Assembly: GCF_026239675.1 (NCBI RefSeq) | Contig: NZ_JAPIVQ010000007.1 | Span: 186,001 to 250,000 of the forward strand | Reading direction: 5' to 3' | Source of the DNA: Pedobacter sp. PLR | GTDB lineage: Bacteria; Bacteroidota; Bacteroidia; Sphingobacteriales; Sphingobacteriaceae | DNA: 64,000 bases | Shown here: positions 33,546 to 42,395 of the stretch, piece after piece | How the letters are laid out: every line of letters starts with the position of its first letter | Numbering within the stretch: position 1 is the first letter of the stretch | Notes under the pieces: generated by a model | Told to the model about the DNA's origin: nothing | What the model saw: only the letters and a program-made list of their open reading frames with translations | Database searches by the model: none | Made by a program: the position numbers and the translations under genes

Positions 33546-34652
33546 CTACCTTGTCAGCACACCTTTTACACTCAAAAGGTGCTTTTCATATTGATCCACG
33601 ATCAATTCCCAGTCGTATATTCCGGTAATCTTATCGCAATTGTTTTTCTTCATCATTTGATACTTTTCAAGGTCATAACGTACCTTTTTCAAGTGATCTG
33701 CGACTTCATCGGCAGTCCTGAAATAAATGGCATCTTCCCCTAGTATATACCTGTTAAAAGGGTTGTCATTGGCGCACATCAGGCTATTGGATGCCATGGC
33801 TTCTAATAATGACGGGTTTGTTCCGCCAACGGTATGGCCATGGAAATAAATATTGGCGTAATACCGCAGGTTGTTTAAAATATCAATGTTGTAAATCCCC
33901 CCGATGAACTTAATCTGCGGGTAGGCCTCGAACTTCTCCTTTAAATAATTACCGTAGGTGGTTTCATGTTTACCTACTACTAAAAACGGGCGTTTAACAT
34001 TTGCTTTTGCCACGCCATCCAGGATAACTTCAATACTGTTTTCTGGCTCTAATCTGGCAATGAGCATATCATATTGATAGGCAACCAGATCATAACTTTT
34101 AAGGATTCCTATGGTTGGGTCCTTAAATAAGGTTGCTCCATAGGCGATAAAAGTAGAATCTGCATTGTATTTTTCTTTCAGATAATCCTGTATTCCAATG
34201 GAATCAGAGATCAGGTGATCGCTATATTTTACACCTAATTTCTCCGCCCACTGCAGAAACTTCCTTACTTTATCAGAGTACTTGGTACGTTTCCATTCCA
34301 GTCCGTCCATATTAGTAGTGACGACTACTTTCTTTGGCAACAGCCATCCCCATACAGAACCACTGGTATAACCCAGCTGTAAGATCACGTCACATCCCTG
34401 CTTTCTGACATCGAGAATGCAGTTCAAATCATAAATAAACTGGCCGGCAGTCCCCAGCTTATACTCGGGATCATAGCAATGACGTAAATCAACACCATTC
34501 CACTTACTCTTTTGATAAGGGTGGTTATGCGAATTATAAACCAGGACTTCATGTCCTTTTTTCACCAGACCCAACGCTAAATATTCTGCGCATTGCTCAA
34601 ATCCTCCATAATGATTTGGGATGCCCCGGGTACCAATAATTGCTATTTTCAT
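33546..34652 (-). CDS. DUF1972 glycosyltransferase (rhamnosyltransferase-like)
   Basis: Predicted GT-B glycosyltransferase adding a sugar to the lipid-linked repeat unit. The N-terminal DUF1972 domain is recognised from KIAIIGTRGIPNHYGGFEQC at residues 2-21 and VLQLGYTSG-like segments. The C-terminal glycosyltransferase 1-type domain contains the nucleotide-sugar site GHTVGGTNPSLLEAMAS. At 368 aa it matches family members placed in rhamnose-containing polysaccharide loci, which agrees with the rml genes here. It is the distal gene of the ~17-kb minus-strand arm, 6 bp after the SGNH hydrolase gene. Confidence 0.85.
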   Translation of the reverse strand: MKIAIIGTRGIPNHYGGFEQCAEYLALGLVKKGHEVLVYNSHNHPYQKSKWNGVDLRHCYDPEYKLGTAGQFIYDLNCILDVRKQGCDVILQLGYTSGSVWGWLLPKKVVVTTNMDGLEWKRTKYSDKVRKFLQWAEKLGVKYSDHLISDSIGIQDYLKEKYNADSTFIAYGATLFKDPTIGILKSYDLVAYQYDMLIARLEPENSIEVILDGVAKANVKRPFLVVGKHETTYGNYLKEKFEAYPQIKFIGGIYNIDILNNLRYYANIYFHGHTVGGTNPSLLEAMASNSLMCANDNPFNRYILGEDAIYFRTADEVADHLKKVRYDLEKYQMMKKNNCDKITGIYDWELIVDQYEKHLLSVKGVLTR

Positions 34653-34658
34653 TATAGA

Positions 34659-35381
34659 TTACTTAAATAAGTGTTGTATTTCATTCCAGATTCTATTTGT
34701 TATATGCGCCATTCCAATATCTGAAGGGTGCATCCCCACTCCTTGATTTTGATATTGCTGAATGGCGGTATTTTCATTTCTGTCTTCATAAAGACCCTGA
34801 AGGTCTACGTATATCCAGTTGTTGCGGGCACAGGCTTCCTTCATGATCTCATCTACATGTTCATTTGGCCAGAAGCTGCCTGCCAGACAAATTTTAGTTT
34901 TCTTACCCGCTGACAATTCATTAGCGAAGCGATCCAGGTGCTCCCCTAAAAGGTGTTTTACCGCAAGGGTATCGTTGATGTTCTCCCCTATTTCCAGCAC
35001 AATTAAATCTGGATTCCAGTCTCTGAATTTTTTAAAATCCTTTTGATCATATTTCCAGAATTTCCGCTCAAAGGAGTCGGCAATATTGGCCCATTGAAAT
35101 TCAGTCCGGGGACTAACCGCTTTTATCTTTGACCTCAATAAGTGGACAAAATCCTTTTCCGCTGCCGTTGCTGCCATCCCCCAGTTGCCTTTCCAGCCCA
35201 CAGCAGGTTTCGCCCCATGCCAGGCAATGCTGTTTCCCAAAACCAATACTTTTAAGGGAATAGGATCCGCCAGGCCACGTCCGTAAACACGGAGGCTTAC
35301 AGTTAAAATCAAGCTGTAAAAGACAGTTAAGGCTATATTTTTAAATATTTTTTTTTGGTTAAACAGTGGCTCTTTTTTCAT
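34659..35381 (-). CDS. SGNH/GDSL hydrolase-like protein, membrane-anchored or secreted
   Basis: Predicted esterase of the SGNH fold acting outside the cytoplasm. An N-terminal hydrophobic segment (about residues 14-33) is followed by block I VLVLGNSIAWHG (candidate Ser51), block III LEIGENIND (Asn at 134/136) and block V GMHPSDIGM (His218). The Asp normally three residues before that His is Val215; a GxHPxD variant of this kind occurs in some subfamilies. In a polysaccharide cluster the likely job is adding or removing O-acyl groups, in line with the hexapeptide acyltransferase next door. 240 aa; the gap to that upstream gene is 29 bp. Confidence 0.75.
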   Translation of the reverse strand: MKKEPLFNQKKIFKNIALTVFYSLILTVSLRVYGRGLADPIPLKVLVLGNSIAWHGAKPAVGWKGNWGMAATAAEKDFVHLLRSKIKAVSPRTEFQWANIADSFERKFWKYDQKDFKKFRDWNPDLIVLEIGENINDTLAVKHLLGEHLDRFANELSAGKKTKICLAGSFWPNEHVDEIMKEACARNNWIYVDLQGLYEDRNENTAIQQYQNQGVGMHPSDIGMAHITNRIWNEIQHLFK

Positions 35382-35410
35382 TTTCGTTTTCCTTCTTTTA
35401 GGTTCATTTA

Positions 35411-36106
35411 TTAATCATAAACCCCTTTAATCACACGGGCAGGAACGCCGGCTATAATTGAATTTGCAGGCATACTTTTGGTGACCACTGCTCCGGCAGC
35501 TATGATTGAATTGTCCCCAATCGAGACACCGGCCAGAATAGTCACCTTGGCTCCAATCCAGCAATTCTCTCCAATGGTAATTTTAGCACGGGTAGTCCCT
35601 TGATTTTTGATCAGTTTAGTCGGGTCATTGTAATTGTGATTTTCCGGGTGACAGCTAAAATATTGTCCGATGATGGTGTTGTTTCCGATGGAAACCCCAC
35701 CAGAACCACCAATGCTGGCAAATTGCCCGATTCCTACCTGTTTACCAATATGAATAAACTCTCCTAAATTGTTAAATGAAGTAGAAATGACCACTTGTGA
35801 GTAGGCCCCAATGCCGGAAGAATCTCCAATGATCAGTTTCCCTTTACCCAGGCCACTCAAATAGACACCGGCATCAATTTTAACCCATTTTCCGATACTG
35901 ATGTGCTGGTTATTGAAAGTCCGCACCCCTCTGCCTAAAAAGATAGGTTTCGGCTTTTTCAAATGAAAAATCTGGAACAACAGTCCTCTTAAAAGCTCAA
36001 TGCTTTTGCTGACTGCCAGATTGAACAAGGTTCGGCTACTGATGTTTTCATCAAATTTGAAGGAAGGATTTCTCTTCCTGATTATCGATTGAAATATTGC
36101 TTTCAT
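35411..36106 (-). CDS. Left-handed beta-helix acyltransferase (CatB/WcaF-like)
   Basis: Predicted O- or N-acetyltransferase that decorates a sugar of the repeat unit. Residues ~60-230 contain hexapeptide repeats of the [LIV]-G-x4 type, such as HIGKQVGIGQFASIGGSGGV and GENCWIGAKVTILAGVSIGD. The end AAGAVVTKSMPANSIIAGVP is the standard C-terminal coil of this family. The loop CHPENHNY carries candidate catalytic His residues. 231 aa. It stands between the GH99-like and SGNH genes, suggesting a polymer-modification block. Confidence 0.87.
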   Translation of the reverse strand: MKAIFQSIIRKRNPSFKFDENISSRTLFNLAVSKSIELLRGLLFQIFHLKKPKPIFLGRGVRTFNNQHISIGKWVKIDAGVYLSGLGKGKLIIGDSSGIGAYSQVVISTSFNNLGEFIHIGKQVGIGQFASIGGSGGVSIGNNTIIGQYFSCHPENHNYNDPTKLIKNQGTTRAKITIGENCWIGAKVTILAGVSIGDNSIIAAGAVVTKSMPANSIIAGVPARVIKGVYD

Positions 36107-36180
36107 TAACGTAATGATTTTTTTTAAAGCTTTTAAACAAAGTTGGGTTATGGGTTCAGGAACAGGCTGTCGGTATCCAG

Positions 36181-37272
36181 TTAATCTGAGGATCCTAAAG
36201 CCTTTTTCACAGCCTCCAGGAGTCCGTTTTTATAGATAAGTGATGGTGTTAACCACGCTCCTTCACCGTATTCATTCCAGGCATAGAGTACTGCAATCTG
36301 ATCCTTTGATCTGGTCGGATTGTTTTCCAGAACCCAATCTTTCAAGCCCTTAACAGACTGAAAAACCGATGCCGGAGCATAACCTTTAAAATGAGGAGAA
36401 GGCTTTTTTATTTTATTTATTTCATCCCATGCACGTGGGTCCCAGTTTAAAGTACTCACGGGGATGTAAGGCATGTCAAACTTTAAAAACTGAGACCATA
36501 CTGCCCGTTCCCGCTTACTTATTGCCGTGATCGGACTAACCGATTGTCCATTGATTAGTGTCTGGTCATGGTAATTATACCCGGTCAACACATCAAATCC
36601 GGCTTTTTTAGCCAGTGCGACTTCCTTTTCATCAGGAGAAAGACTGATTCCGATATTTACGCCTTTTAATCCTCTTTTTACCGCTCCCGCTCTCAACTGA
36701 TCCAGGGCTACTTTAATTTTTGCAGCGGAACCAAATGAGCTCATGAGCATTTTCAGACTTAAAAAAGTAATCAAAGGTTTATCATTAAATTTCAGATGAG
36801 CATCCATCTCAAAGAGGTCGAGCCATATTTTTGAGACTTTATCCCAGTCGGCAGGACCGATGATATATCCATAATGATTGGACACCAGCAAATTGAATTT
36901 TAAACCCTGTTTATCTTTTAAATTGACAAATAACCGAAGCGCATTATTTCTGGGTTCCGCCAGATTCTGCTTACCAAGCTCAGAGTAGTACCAGCAAAAG
37001 GTGAAAAAATCCAGGTCTGCATTTACTGCGGCAGTCACCTGTTTACGAATGCCAGCCGGCGTACTGGTTACCCAGCCCCAAACCGGAGCGCGTTCCTTAT
37101 AATCCTCCTTTAATGACCTGGAAATATGACTTGTTTTACCTGTCCAGCCATCAAAATAATAAGCACCAACTTTCAATTGAGCACCAGTATTATTTTGCCC
37201 GTAAACAGGCGCACCAGGCGCTGATAATAATGCCAGAGAAACCAGAAAAGAGCAGAAGATTGTTTTTTTCAT
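36181..37272 (-). CDS. Secreted GH99/WbsX-like protein
   Basis: Exported protein resembling the glycoside hydrolase 99 / WbsX group (TIM-barrel, endo-mannosidase-like). A signal peptide (residues 1-25, ending APVYGQ) is followed by KVGAYYFDGW, the early strand DLDFFTFCWYYSE, and the strongly conserved C-terminal motif AVLYAWNEYGEGAWLTPS with candidate acidic residues. Length 363 aa fits. WbsX-like proteins are common in O-antigen and capsule loci; some act as glycosyltransferases, but a signal peptide argues for a periplasmic or surface hydrolase here. It could trim or release the polymer. Confidence 0.78.
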   Translation of the reverse strand: MKKTIFCSFLVSLALLSAPGAPVYGQNNTGAQLKVGAYYFDGWTGKTSHISRSLKEDYKERAPVWGWVTSTPAGIRKQVTAAVNADLDFFTFCWYYSELGKQNLAEPRNNALRLFVNLKDKQGLKFNLLVSNHYGYIIGPADWDKVSKIWLDLFEMDAHLKFNDKPLITFLSLKMLMSSFGSAAKIKVALDQLRAGAVKRGLKGVNIGISLSPDEKEVALAKKAGFDVLTGYNYHDQTLINGQSVSPITAISKRERAVWSQFLKFDMPYIPVSTLNWDPRAWDEINKIKKPSPHFKGYAPASVFQSVKGLKDWVLENNPTRSKDQIAVLYAWNEYGEGAWLTPSLIYKNGLLEAVKKALGSSD

Positions 37273-37392
37273 TTGATTTTTATGTTATTACATTTTCAAT
37301 GTTAGTCCTTCGCAGGCCGGCTCATATTCAGACCAATTCATTTTTTGGATCTGCTCATTTTCAGGCGGGCCCGTTCTAAAGCCAGCCGGTTA

Positions 37393-38652
37393 TCAGGCCG
37401 ATTCCTTTTTAAAGGCTTCATCCAGTTTTTTATAAAATCCGATTAAAGAAAACTTTTCTTCAAACACCATTTTGGCATTCCTGCCATGTTTCTTTAACAA
37501 TTCAGGATCATCAATATATTGGCTAATGGCCTTTATAAACGCTGCTTTATTATTTGGCTCAAATAAGAAACCACTGTATCCATGTTCAATAATTTCGGGC
37601 AAACCACCATGATTGGCAGCAATAACCGGTTTGTTTAAGCTCATGGCTTCAATAGCAATTCTACCAAAAGGCTCTGGCCTGGTACTTGGTACAATGGCTA
37701 CATCCGACCAGCTATAAATTTCTGCCGTATCCCGGACAAAGTCCATAAACTCGACTTTATCAGTTAAGCCAAGCTGCTTTACCTTTTTCTTTAAATCTTG
37801 TACCATTTCCTCATTTCCAGCAGAGGTACTGCCTACGATTCTCAACAATACATCCGCATTGGGTATTCCAGACAATGCTTCTATGGCGAAATCCTGCCCT
37901 TTCCAGCTATTGATCCTGCCAATCAACAATATCTTTAGCGGTGCTTTTTCCGGTTGTTTAATTCCTGATCCGGCACTTTCTTTTTCAGTGTCAACACGTT
38001 TAGTTATTTCATTTCCAGCGGTTATTTCATTTCCAGAGGTCAACGTTTCCCTTTCAGAGATCAGCGACTCATTTCCGGTGACCAGAACGTCATGCTCAGG
38101 AGAAACCAGCGCTATTTCAGCCGGACTCTTTTTAGCAAAGCCTTCAAATGCATTGTGAATAACCAGACTTTGGGCTAAAGGACTAAAGCTATTTAACGTA
38201 GATTGGGAGTTGAATATGATTTTAGCTTTCGAACATTTCAAAAAGAACGACAGCACTTTACTGATTATACCATTTGGAATTTCCCTGATATGAATGATTT
38301 TCATTTGCTTCAGGAAGGGTGCCAGCAGGTAAAAGTCCAGGATCACCGAAGTGTTCACATAGACCACATCGTATTGGTCAAACAGTTTCTTTTTAGCTGA
38401 AAATGAAAATAAAGGAAATATGATTTTCCCCCACTGGAGTTTCATCAAATAGGTTTTACTTAATAAAGAGAGGTTCATGAAAATGATTTCCACCTTTAAT
38501 TTTTCCAGTTCATCGACCAATGGGCCATTTCGCGGAAGAACAACGGTTATCTTTTCAAAATTGGGTGACAGGCTCAGGTAATTTACTACCTGTAAAAAAC
38601 TCCGGTCAGAACCATACATATCAGCACTCTGGTGCACACAAATAATATTCAT
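37393..38652 (-). CDS. GT4 family glycosyltransferase with an expanded inter-domain linker
   Basis: Predicted GT-B retaining glycosyltransferase building the repeat unit at the cytoplasmic membrane face. The N-terminal domain starts IICVHQSADMYGSDRSFLQV. The C-terminal glycosyltransferase 1 domain contains LLIGRINSWKGQDFAIEALS and the nucleotide-sugar site STRPEPFGRIAIEAMSLNKP with the E-x7-E pattern. Between the domains (about residues 178-232) lies an extra, repetitive, polar stretch with GNEIT units that looks like linker growth by short tandem duplication. 419 aa. The upstream spacer contains a 55-bp tandem repeat. Confidence 0.88.
   Translation of the reverse strand: MNIICVHQSADMYGSDRSFLQVVNYLSLSPNFEKITVVLPRNGPLVDELEKLKVEIIFMNLSLLSKTYLMKLQWGKIIFPLFSFSAKKKLFDQYDVVYVNTSVILDFYLLAPFLKQMKIIHIREIPNGIISKVLSFFLKCSKAKIIFNSQSTLNSFSPLAQSLVIHNAFEGFAKKSPAEIALVSPEHDVLVTGNESLISERETLTSGNEITAGNEITKRVDTEKESAGSGIKQPEKAPLKILLIGRINSWKGQDFAIEALSGIPNADVLLRIVGSTSAGNEEMVQDLKKKVKQLGLTDKVEFMDFVRDTAEIYSWSDVAIVPSTRPEPFGRIAIEAMSLNKPVIAANHGGLPEIIEHGYSGFLFEPNNKAAFIKAISQYIDDPELLKKHGRNAKMVFEEKFSLIGFYKKLDEAFKKESA
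38003..38036 (-). repeat. 18-bp-period tandem repeat in the GT4 linker
   Basis: The 16-bp core GTTATTTCATTTCCAG (plus-strand reading) occurs at 38003-38018 and again at 38021-38036, encoding GNEIT twice. Degenerate relatives continue to about 38090 (GNES and similar). The period is a multiple of three, so the frame is preserved. Confidence 0.75.
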
Positions 38653-38710
38653 TATTAAGCGATTATATTTTAGAATTCTATTTCAATGATGATTTAAACA
38701 TCGCCATTGC

Positions 38711-38820
38711 TGTCTTACAATCATTTCTGTCCTATGATCATTCGGTTCTATACTGCGGTCACTCCTGTCTTGCAATCATTGTGACCATCCGATCATTCCC
38801 TCTCACACTGCGATCATGCG
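38711..38820. repeat. Imperfect 55-bp tandem duplication in an intergenic spacer
   Basis: Two copies begin with TGTCTTACAATCATT (38711) and TGTCTTGCAATCATT (38766). ATCATT-type cores stand at 38720, 38737, 38758, 38775, 38792 and 38813, giving the spacing 17-21-17-17-21. Each 55-bp unit is therefore itself built of three related sub-repeats. The spacer lies between two glycosyltransferase genes. No protein frame is involved. Confidence 0.7.
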
Positions 38821-38846
38821 CTCCATGCTAACGGGCTAATAAAAAC

Positions 38847-39731
38847 TTACTTCAAAAACCTGGTATCCTGATATTTAAGCGCCATTTTAAAAGACACGGC
38901 CATACTATAAAAATAAACCAACACCCGTGCTACCGGCCTGTCTGACAAAATCTTAGGCCAGGCACTTTTCAAATTCCTAAACCTACCTAACATGACATCG
39001 GCAGAAGGATTGGACCACAATACGGTATCATGAGCAAATTTGATGGGCAATACGCACAACTGTTTTTCAAATTTTGAGAAATTCAGCATAAAGCCGGTAT
39101 CAATTCCATACAGGCTTAAGCGTTCATCAAATTTCATTTTATGGACACCAAACATCTTAGCGGAGATCACCATTCCACTGGTAATAGCCAATACATTCTT
39201 TGCGGGAATGATTCCCGTTTTTATCTTTTTCCAATGTTTTCCTTTGAAATAAACCCAGGAACCAGGGCTCACTACCTTTTTCTGATGAAGCACCAGAGGC
39301 AGGAAAAGCGCAACTTTCGGGAATTTAAAAAGAGCCTCATTCAGCTTATCAAAATAATAAGGAGGAATATTTGTATCCTGATCTAACAACAAAACATAAT
39401 CATAAGTATGAGCTGACAGCACCTGATTATAGAGTTTTGACAACCAGGTATTTTCCGCTGTCCATCGGTATTGAAACTGACCAAAATCCTTTTCAAGTTC
39501 ATTGATCTGAACTTCCGGACATTTCGCCGGACTGTTATCCCAAATCACCAGCTCGATTTCAAACAAATCCCTGTGCTGTAGCAACAACGTTTTAATCGTT
39601 GGGGATTCGGAAATCATCTTTTTATACAACACCACTAAAACGAGTAATTTTGGTTTAGCAAACTGCTCTTTTATTCCGGTAGCTGCTGTCTTTTGATGAA
39701 ATGCTGGTGACTGTTTTTCAATGTTTTTCAT
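38847..39731 (-). CDS. GT2-like glycosyltransferase (rhamnosyltransferase-type)
   Basis: Predicted GT-A inverting glycosyltransferase. The nucleotide-binding strand KLLVLVVLYKK is near residue 29, the acceptor region IELVIWDNSPAK near 78, and the metal-binding DxD-like motif YDYVLLLDQDTNIPP near 113-127. The fold and LDQDT wording resemble rhamnosyltransferases of O-antigen loci. 294 aa. No membrane helix is evident. It is 70 bp from the upstream glycosyltransferase gene (39802-41061), and the spacer toward the downstream gene carries the 55-bp repeat. Confidence 0.85.
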   Translation of the reverse strand: MKNIEKQSPAFHQKTAATGIKEQFAKPKLLVLVVLYKKMISESPTIKTLLLQHRDLFEIELVIWDNSPAKCPEVQINELEKDFGQFQYRWTAENTWLSKLYNQVLSAHTYDYVLLLDQDTNIPPYYFDKLNEALFKFPKVALFLPLVLHQKKVVSPGSWVYFKGKHWKKIKTGIIPAKNVLAITSGMVISAKMFGVHKMKFDERLSLYGIDTGFMLNFSKFEKQLCVLPIKFAHDTVLWSNPSADVMLGRFRNLKSAWPKILSDRPVARVLVYFYSMAVSFKMALKYQDTRFLK

Positions 39732-39801
39732 TTACTTATCAATTTGTCTGCTGTTCAGGTTGATAACCAGGTAAATCCCGGTTACAGCTTATTAAGCCAT
39801 A

Positions 39802-41061
39802 TTAATTATATATCGCCAATCTTTTGTCCATCAGCTTTTCATAAGAGTTCTCTTCATTTAAGGTGTTCAGCGCATTTTTTGATAAGCGACTCCCTAAATC
39901 ATTTGATTCAATAAGTTTGGCAACAGAAGAGCAGAACTCCTGAGCTGTATTTCCAATCAAACAATCCTTCCCGTTTTGAAAACACAGGCCCTCTACTCCT
40001 ACTTCTGTAGAAACGAATGGGACTCCCATATTTACGGCCTCAATAATCTTCATACGAATACCACTACCAATACGAATCGGAACAATAAAAATGCTGTTTG
40101 CCAGTACCGCAGCCAGGTCTTCCACATAGCCCATAAAGTTTACGGAATCCAATTCTGCCTCATACTCGTCTATACTTGCCTGGTGCCATTTTCCGATGAC
40201 CTGCAGCTCCAGCTTAGGGTAATTTGATTTTAATCCGGACCAGCAGTTTCTTAAGAACCAATCCAGTCCTTCTTTATTTGGAAAATGATCTTCTCCACCT
40301 AAAAAAACCAGCTTATGATCAAAGGAATAATTCATTCCGGAGCTCAAAGCTTTAATGGGAACAGGTGAAGAAACCAGACGTGCTTTTTTCAGGTCTTTTT
40401 CAAGGATGATTTTATCTACTTCTGAAAGTGTGCAGACCATATCAAATTTTTCCAGGGCAGACAGTTCATATGATTTATTCCTTTTATATACGCGGTTTAG
40501 AAAAGCAGACTGAAAACTAAAAAGATCAAGTTCTCTTTTTTCTCTTACGAATCTTAATTCATGATGCACAAAAATCCGGTAAGAACTTTGCGGAATATAT
40601 TTTGCAAAAGAGATCAGCTGATGAAATTCTACCTGTACAAATTCAAAATTATTCTCCAGCAGGACATTCCTGAAATGGTCAATAAATGCGCGGGGGAAGC
40701 CAAAACTTTTGGACCTGAATAAGGTCGTATTTAGCTTAAGCAGGCGATCTAAATTTGTTTTACAAAAGGCATAAAACACGCCTTTTCCAATTAAGCGGTT
40801 CAGGAATTCCGAAAACCGGAACATCACCGAACTAAACTTACCTGAAAGAGATTGTTCCGTAATCAGGTAAGGCTTAAACTTCACATTCGGCCATAATGCC
40901 TTCAACTGCTCCAGATCTTTCTGATCGGCGGCTTTCATGGTAAATGCGATGGTCATATCAAAATGATGGCGCAACTCGTTATCAAATTCGAATTGGGCAA
41001 TCCTGCCTCCGGAATTTAGAGGGAATGGCATATAGGGCGTAACAATTAATATCTTCCTCAT
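39802..41061 (-). CDS. Glycosyltransferase, GT-B (GT4-like)
   Basis: Predicted repeat-unit glycosyltransferase, 419 aa. It starts RKILIVTPYMPFPLNSGGR, the glycine-rich N-terminal loop typical of GT4-like enzymes. The C-terminal domain has LVFLGGEDHFPNKEGLDWFL and the sugar-nucleotide site IFIVPIRIGSGIRMKIIEAV, with VPFVSTEVGVEG after it. Its start overlaps the wzy stop by 4 bp, so the two are translationally coupled. Donor and acceptor cannot be assigned. Confidence 0.86.
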   Translation of the reverse strand: MRKILIVTPYMPFPLNSGGRIAQFEFDNELRHHFDMTIAFTMKAADQKDLEQLKALWPNVKFKPYLITEQSLSGKFSSVMFRFSEFLNRLIGKGVFYAFCKTNLDRLLKLNTTLFRSKSFGFPRAFIDHFRNVLLENNFEFVQVEFHQLISFAKYIPQSSYRIFVHHELRFVREKRELDLFSFQSAFLNRVYKRNKSYELSALEKFDMVCTLSEVDKIILEKDLKKARLVSSPVPIKALSSGMNYSFDHKLVFLGGEDHFPNKEGLDWFLRNCWSGLKSNYPKLELQVIGKWHQASIDEYEAELDSVNFMGYVEDLAAVLANSIFIVPIRIGSGIRMKIIEAVNMGVPFVSTEVGVEGLCFQNGKDCLIGNTAQEFCSSVAKLIESNDLGSRLSKNALNTLNEENSYEKLMDKRLAIYN

Positions 41062-42395
41062 TGTTGTCTATATTTAATTGAAAAAAAGGTGATGAAAAGA
41101 AATAGGGGTAAAATGGCGGTTGAAAATGGAGCCCAACCGCTAAGCCCATAAATTATGTAGGCTATAAACATGCCGATCATACTAAGGGAAAGGATTTGAT
41201 TATGTCCCTCACTAATTTCTTTTTTAGCTTTAGAGATGTTGCCGAATAAAAAGCCGAGCCATAAGATCATGCCCAAAATCCCCACTTCAGCGAGGACAAT
41301 CAGGTGGATATTATGGATAGGATTGATGGCAAAAAAATCATCAGTTGTCATTTGATTTATGATTCCCAGATGTTGGGAGAGGTAAGAAAGATGCCCGTTT
41401 AATCCAACACCGATAATCGGCGAAACATCAAACAAATGAATGGCCATCAGCCAATGCACCATCCTGTTGTCGTACTGATCCGAAGAATCGCTACCCATGA
41501 AAAGTTCACTCAAAGGAGAATAGGCGATCAGGTAAACCAATGCCAATACTGTTGGCACGACAAACTTCAGGACATTCCCAACTGAAAAAAGGTTTTTATG
41601 GGCATTTTTATTCAGGTAATAACAAGCAGAAAGGGTAATGATCAGCGCCAGATAAGAAGTCCTGGAGTAGGTCAGGAAAATGATCGCGACGCAAAGAATC
41701 AGGGCTGTTTTACTAGCCTTTTTCCTGAAATCATAAAGATAGGTAGACAGGAAAAAAGCGGCTGTAATCACCATGAATAAAGCCAGTCTGCCGGGGTGGT
41801 TAAAGAAACCTACGGCCCCGCTTCGGGTATCCAGTCTGGTGGCCCAGATCTCTGCGGATTCATGAAACAACTTTGTCACCGCAGAAATGCCCAATACCGG
41901 AAAACAGATGGCCAGAAAAAATTGTGCCCCTGTCAGCAACATCAAGCCATCAAAAAGGCCATTCAATACATCCTCCATACTCAGAAAACTGCTGAGCATT
42001 TTAAATAAAAGTATGTTTGACAAGAAGAAGATGGCCAGTACCCAGGTTCCGGTAGGGAAAGAATTGTAGGGATTCAGAAAAGACAATATCAGTAGCAGGC
42101 CAACACAGTTGACCCAGTTATTTGGTTTAAAGGAATACTCCATCCATCTCCTTTTTGCAGAAGGCAGTACCGCAATGATCAATCCTATGGTTAAGGAAAT
42201 CATATAAATCGGCTGCACTGTTCCGGCTATCTCGTTGAATTTCGGGGTGTTTAATGCCTTTCCAAATTCAAATGGAATGCAAAAAATGAAAAAGCTCACC
42301 CATAAAAATTTAGTATCCTTCTTTTTAGATTTAAGGACTACCGATCTGAAGATATAGCAGAAGATGACTAGAAATAATAATATTCCTTTACCCAT
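41058..42395 (-). CDS. O-antigen ligase/polymerase-like membrane protein (Wzy candidate)
   Basis: Polytopic inner-membrane protein (445 aa) with about 11-12 predicted helices. The Wzy_C-type region includes FLTYSRTSYLALIITLS and the large periplasmic loop with HWLMAIHLFDVSPIIGVGLN and NPIHNIHLIVLAEVGILGM, where conserved Arg/His residues of the O-antigen polymerase/ligase superfamily lie. With a Wzx-like flippase, Wzc and Wza in the same operon the expected role is polymerisation of repeat units. It overlaps the pyruvyl transferase by 8 bp upstream and the next glycosyltransferase by 4 bp. Confidence 0.85.
   Translation of the reverse strand: MGKGILLFLVIFCYIFRSVVLKSKKKDTKFLWVSFFIFCIPFEFGKALNTPKFNEIAGTVQPIYMISLTIGLIIAVLPSAKRRWMEYSFKPNNWVNCVGLLLILSFLNPYNSFPTGTWVLAIFFLSNILLFKMLSSFLSMEDVLNGLFDGLMLLTGAQFFLAICFPVLGISAVTKLFHESAEIWATRLDTRSGAVGFFNHPGRLALFMVITAAFFLSTYLYDFRKKASKTALILCVAIIFLTYSRTSYLALIITLSACYYLNKNAHKNLFSVGNVLKFVVPTVLALVYLIAYSPLSELFMGSDSSDQYDNRMVHWLMAIHLFDVSPIIGVGLNGHLSYLSQHLGIINQMTTDDFFAINPIHNIHLIVLAEVGILGMILWLGFLFGNISKAKKEISEGHNQILSLSMIGMFIAYIIYGLSGWAPFSTAILPLFLFITFFSIKYRQQ

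Noticed and set aside
38003..38090. Frameshift or assembly error in the GT4 linker
   Set aside because: The repeat period is 18 bp and the frame stays open through both glycosyltransferase domains.
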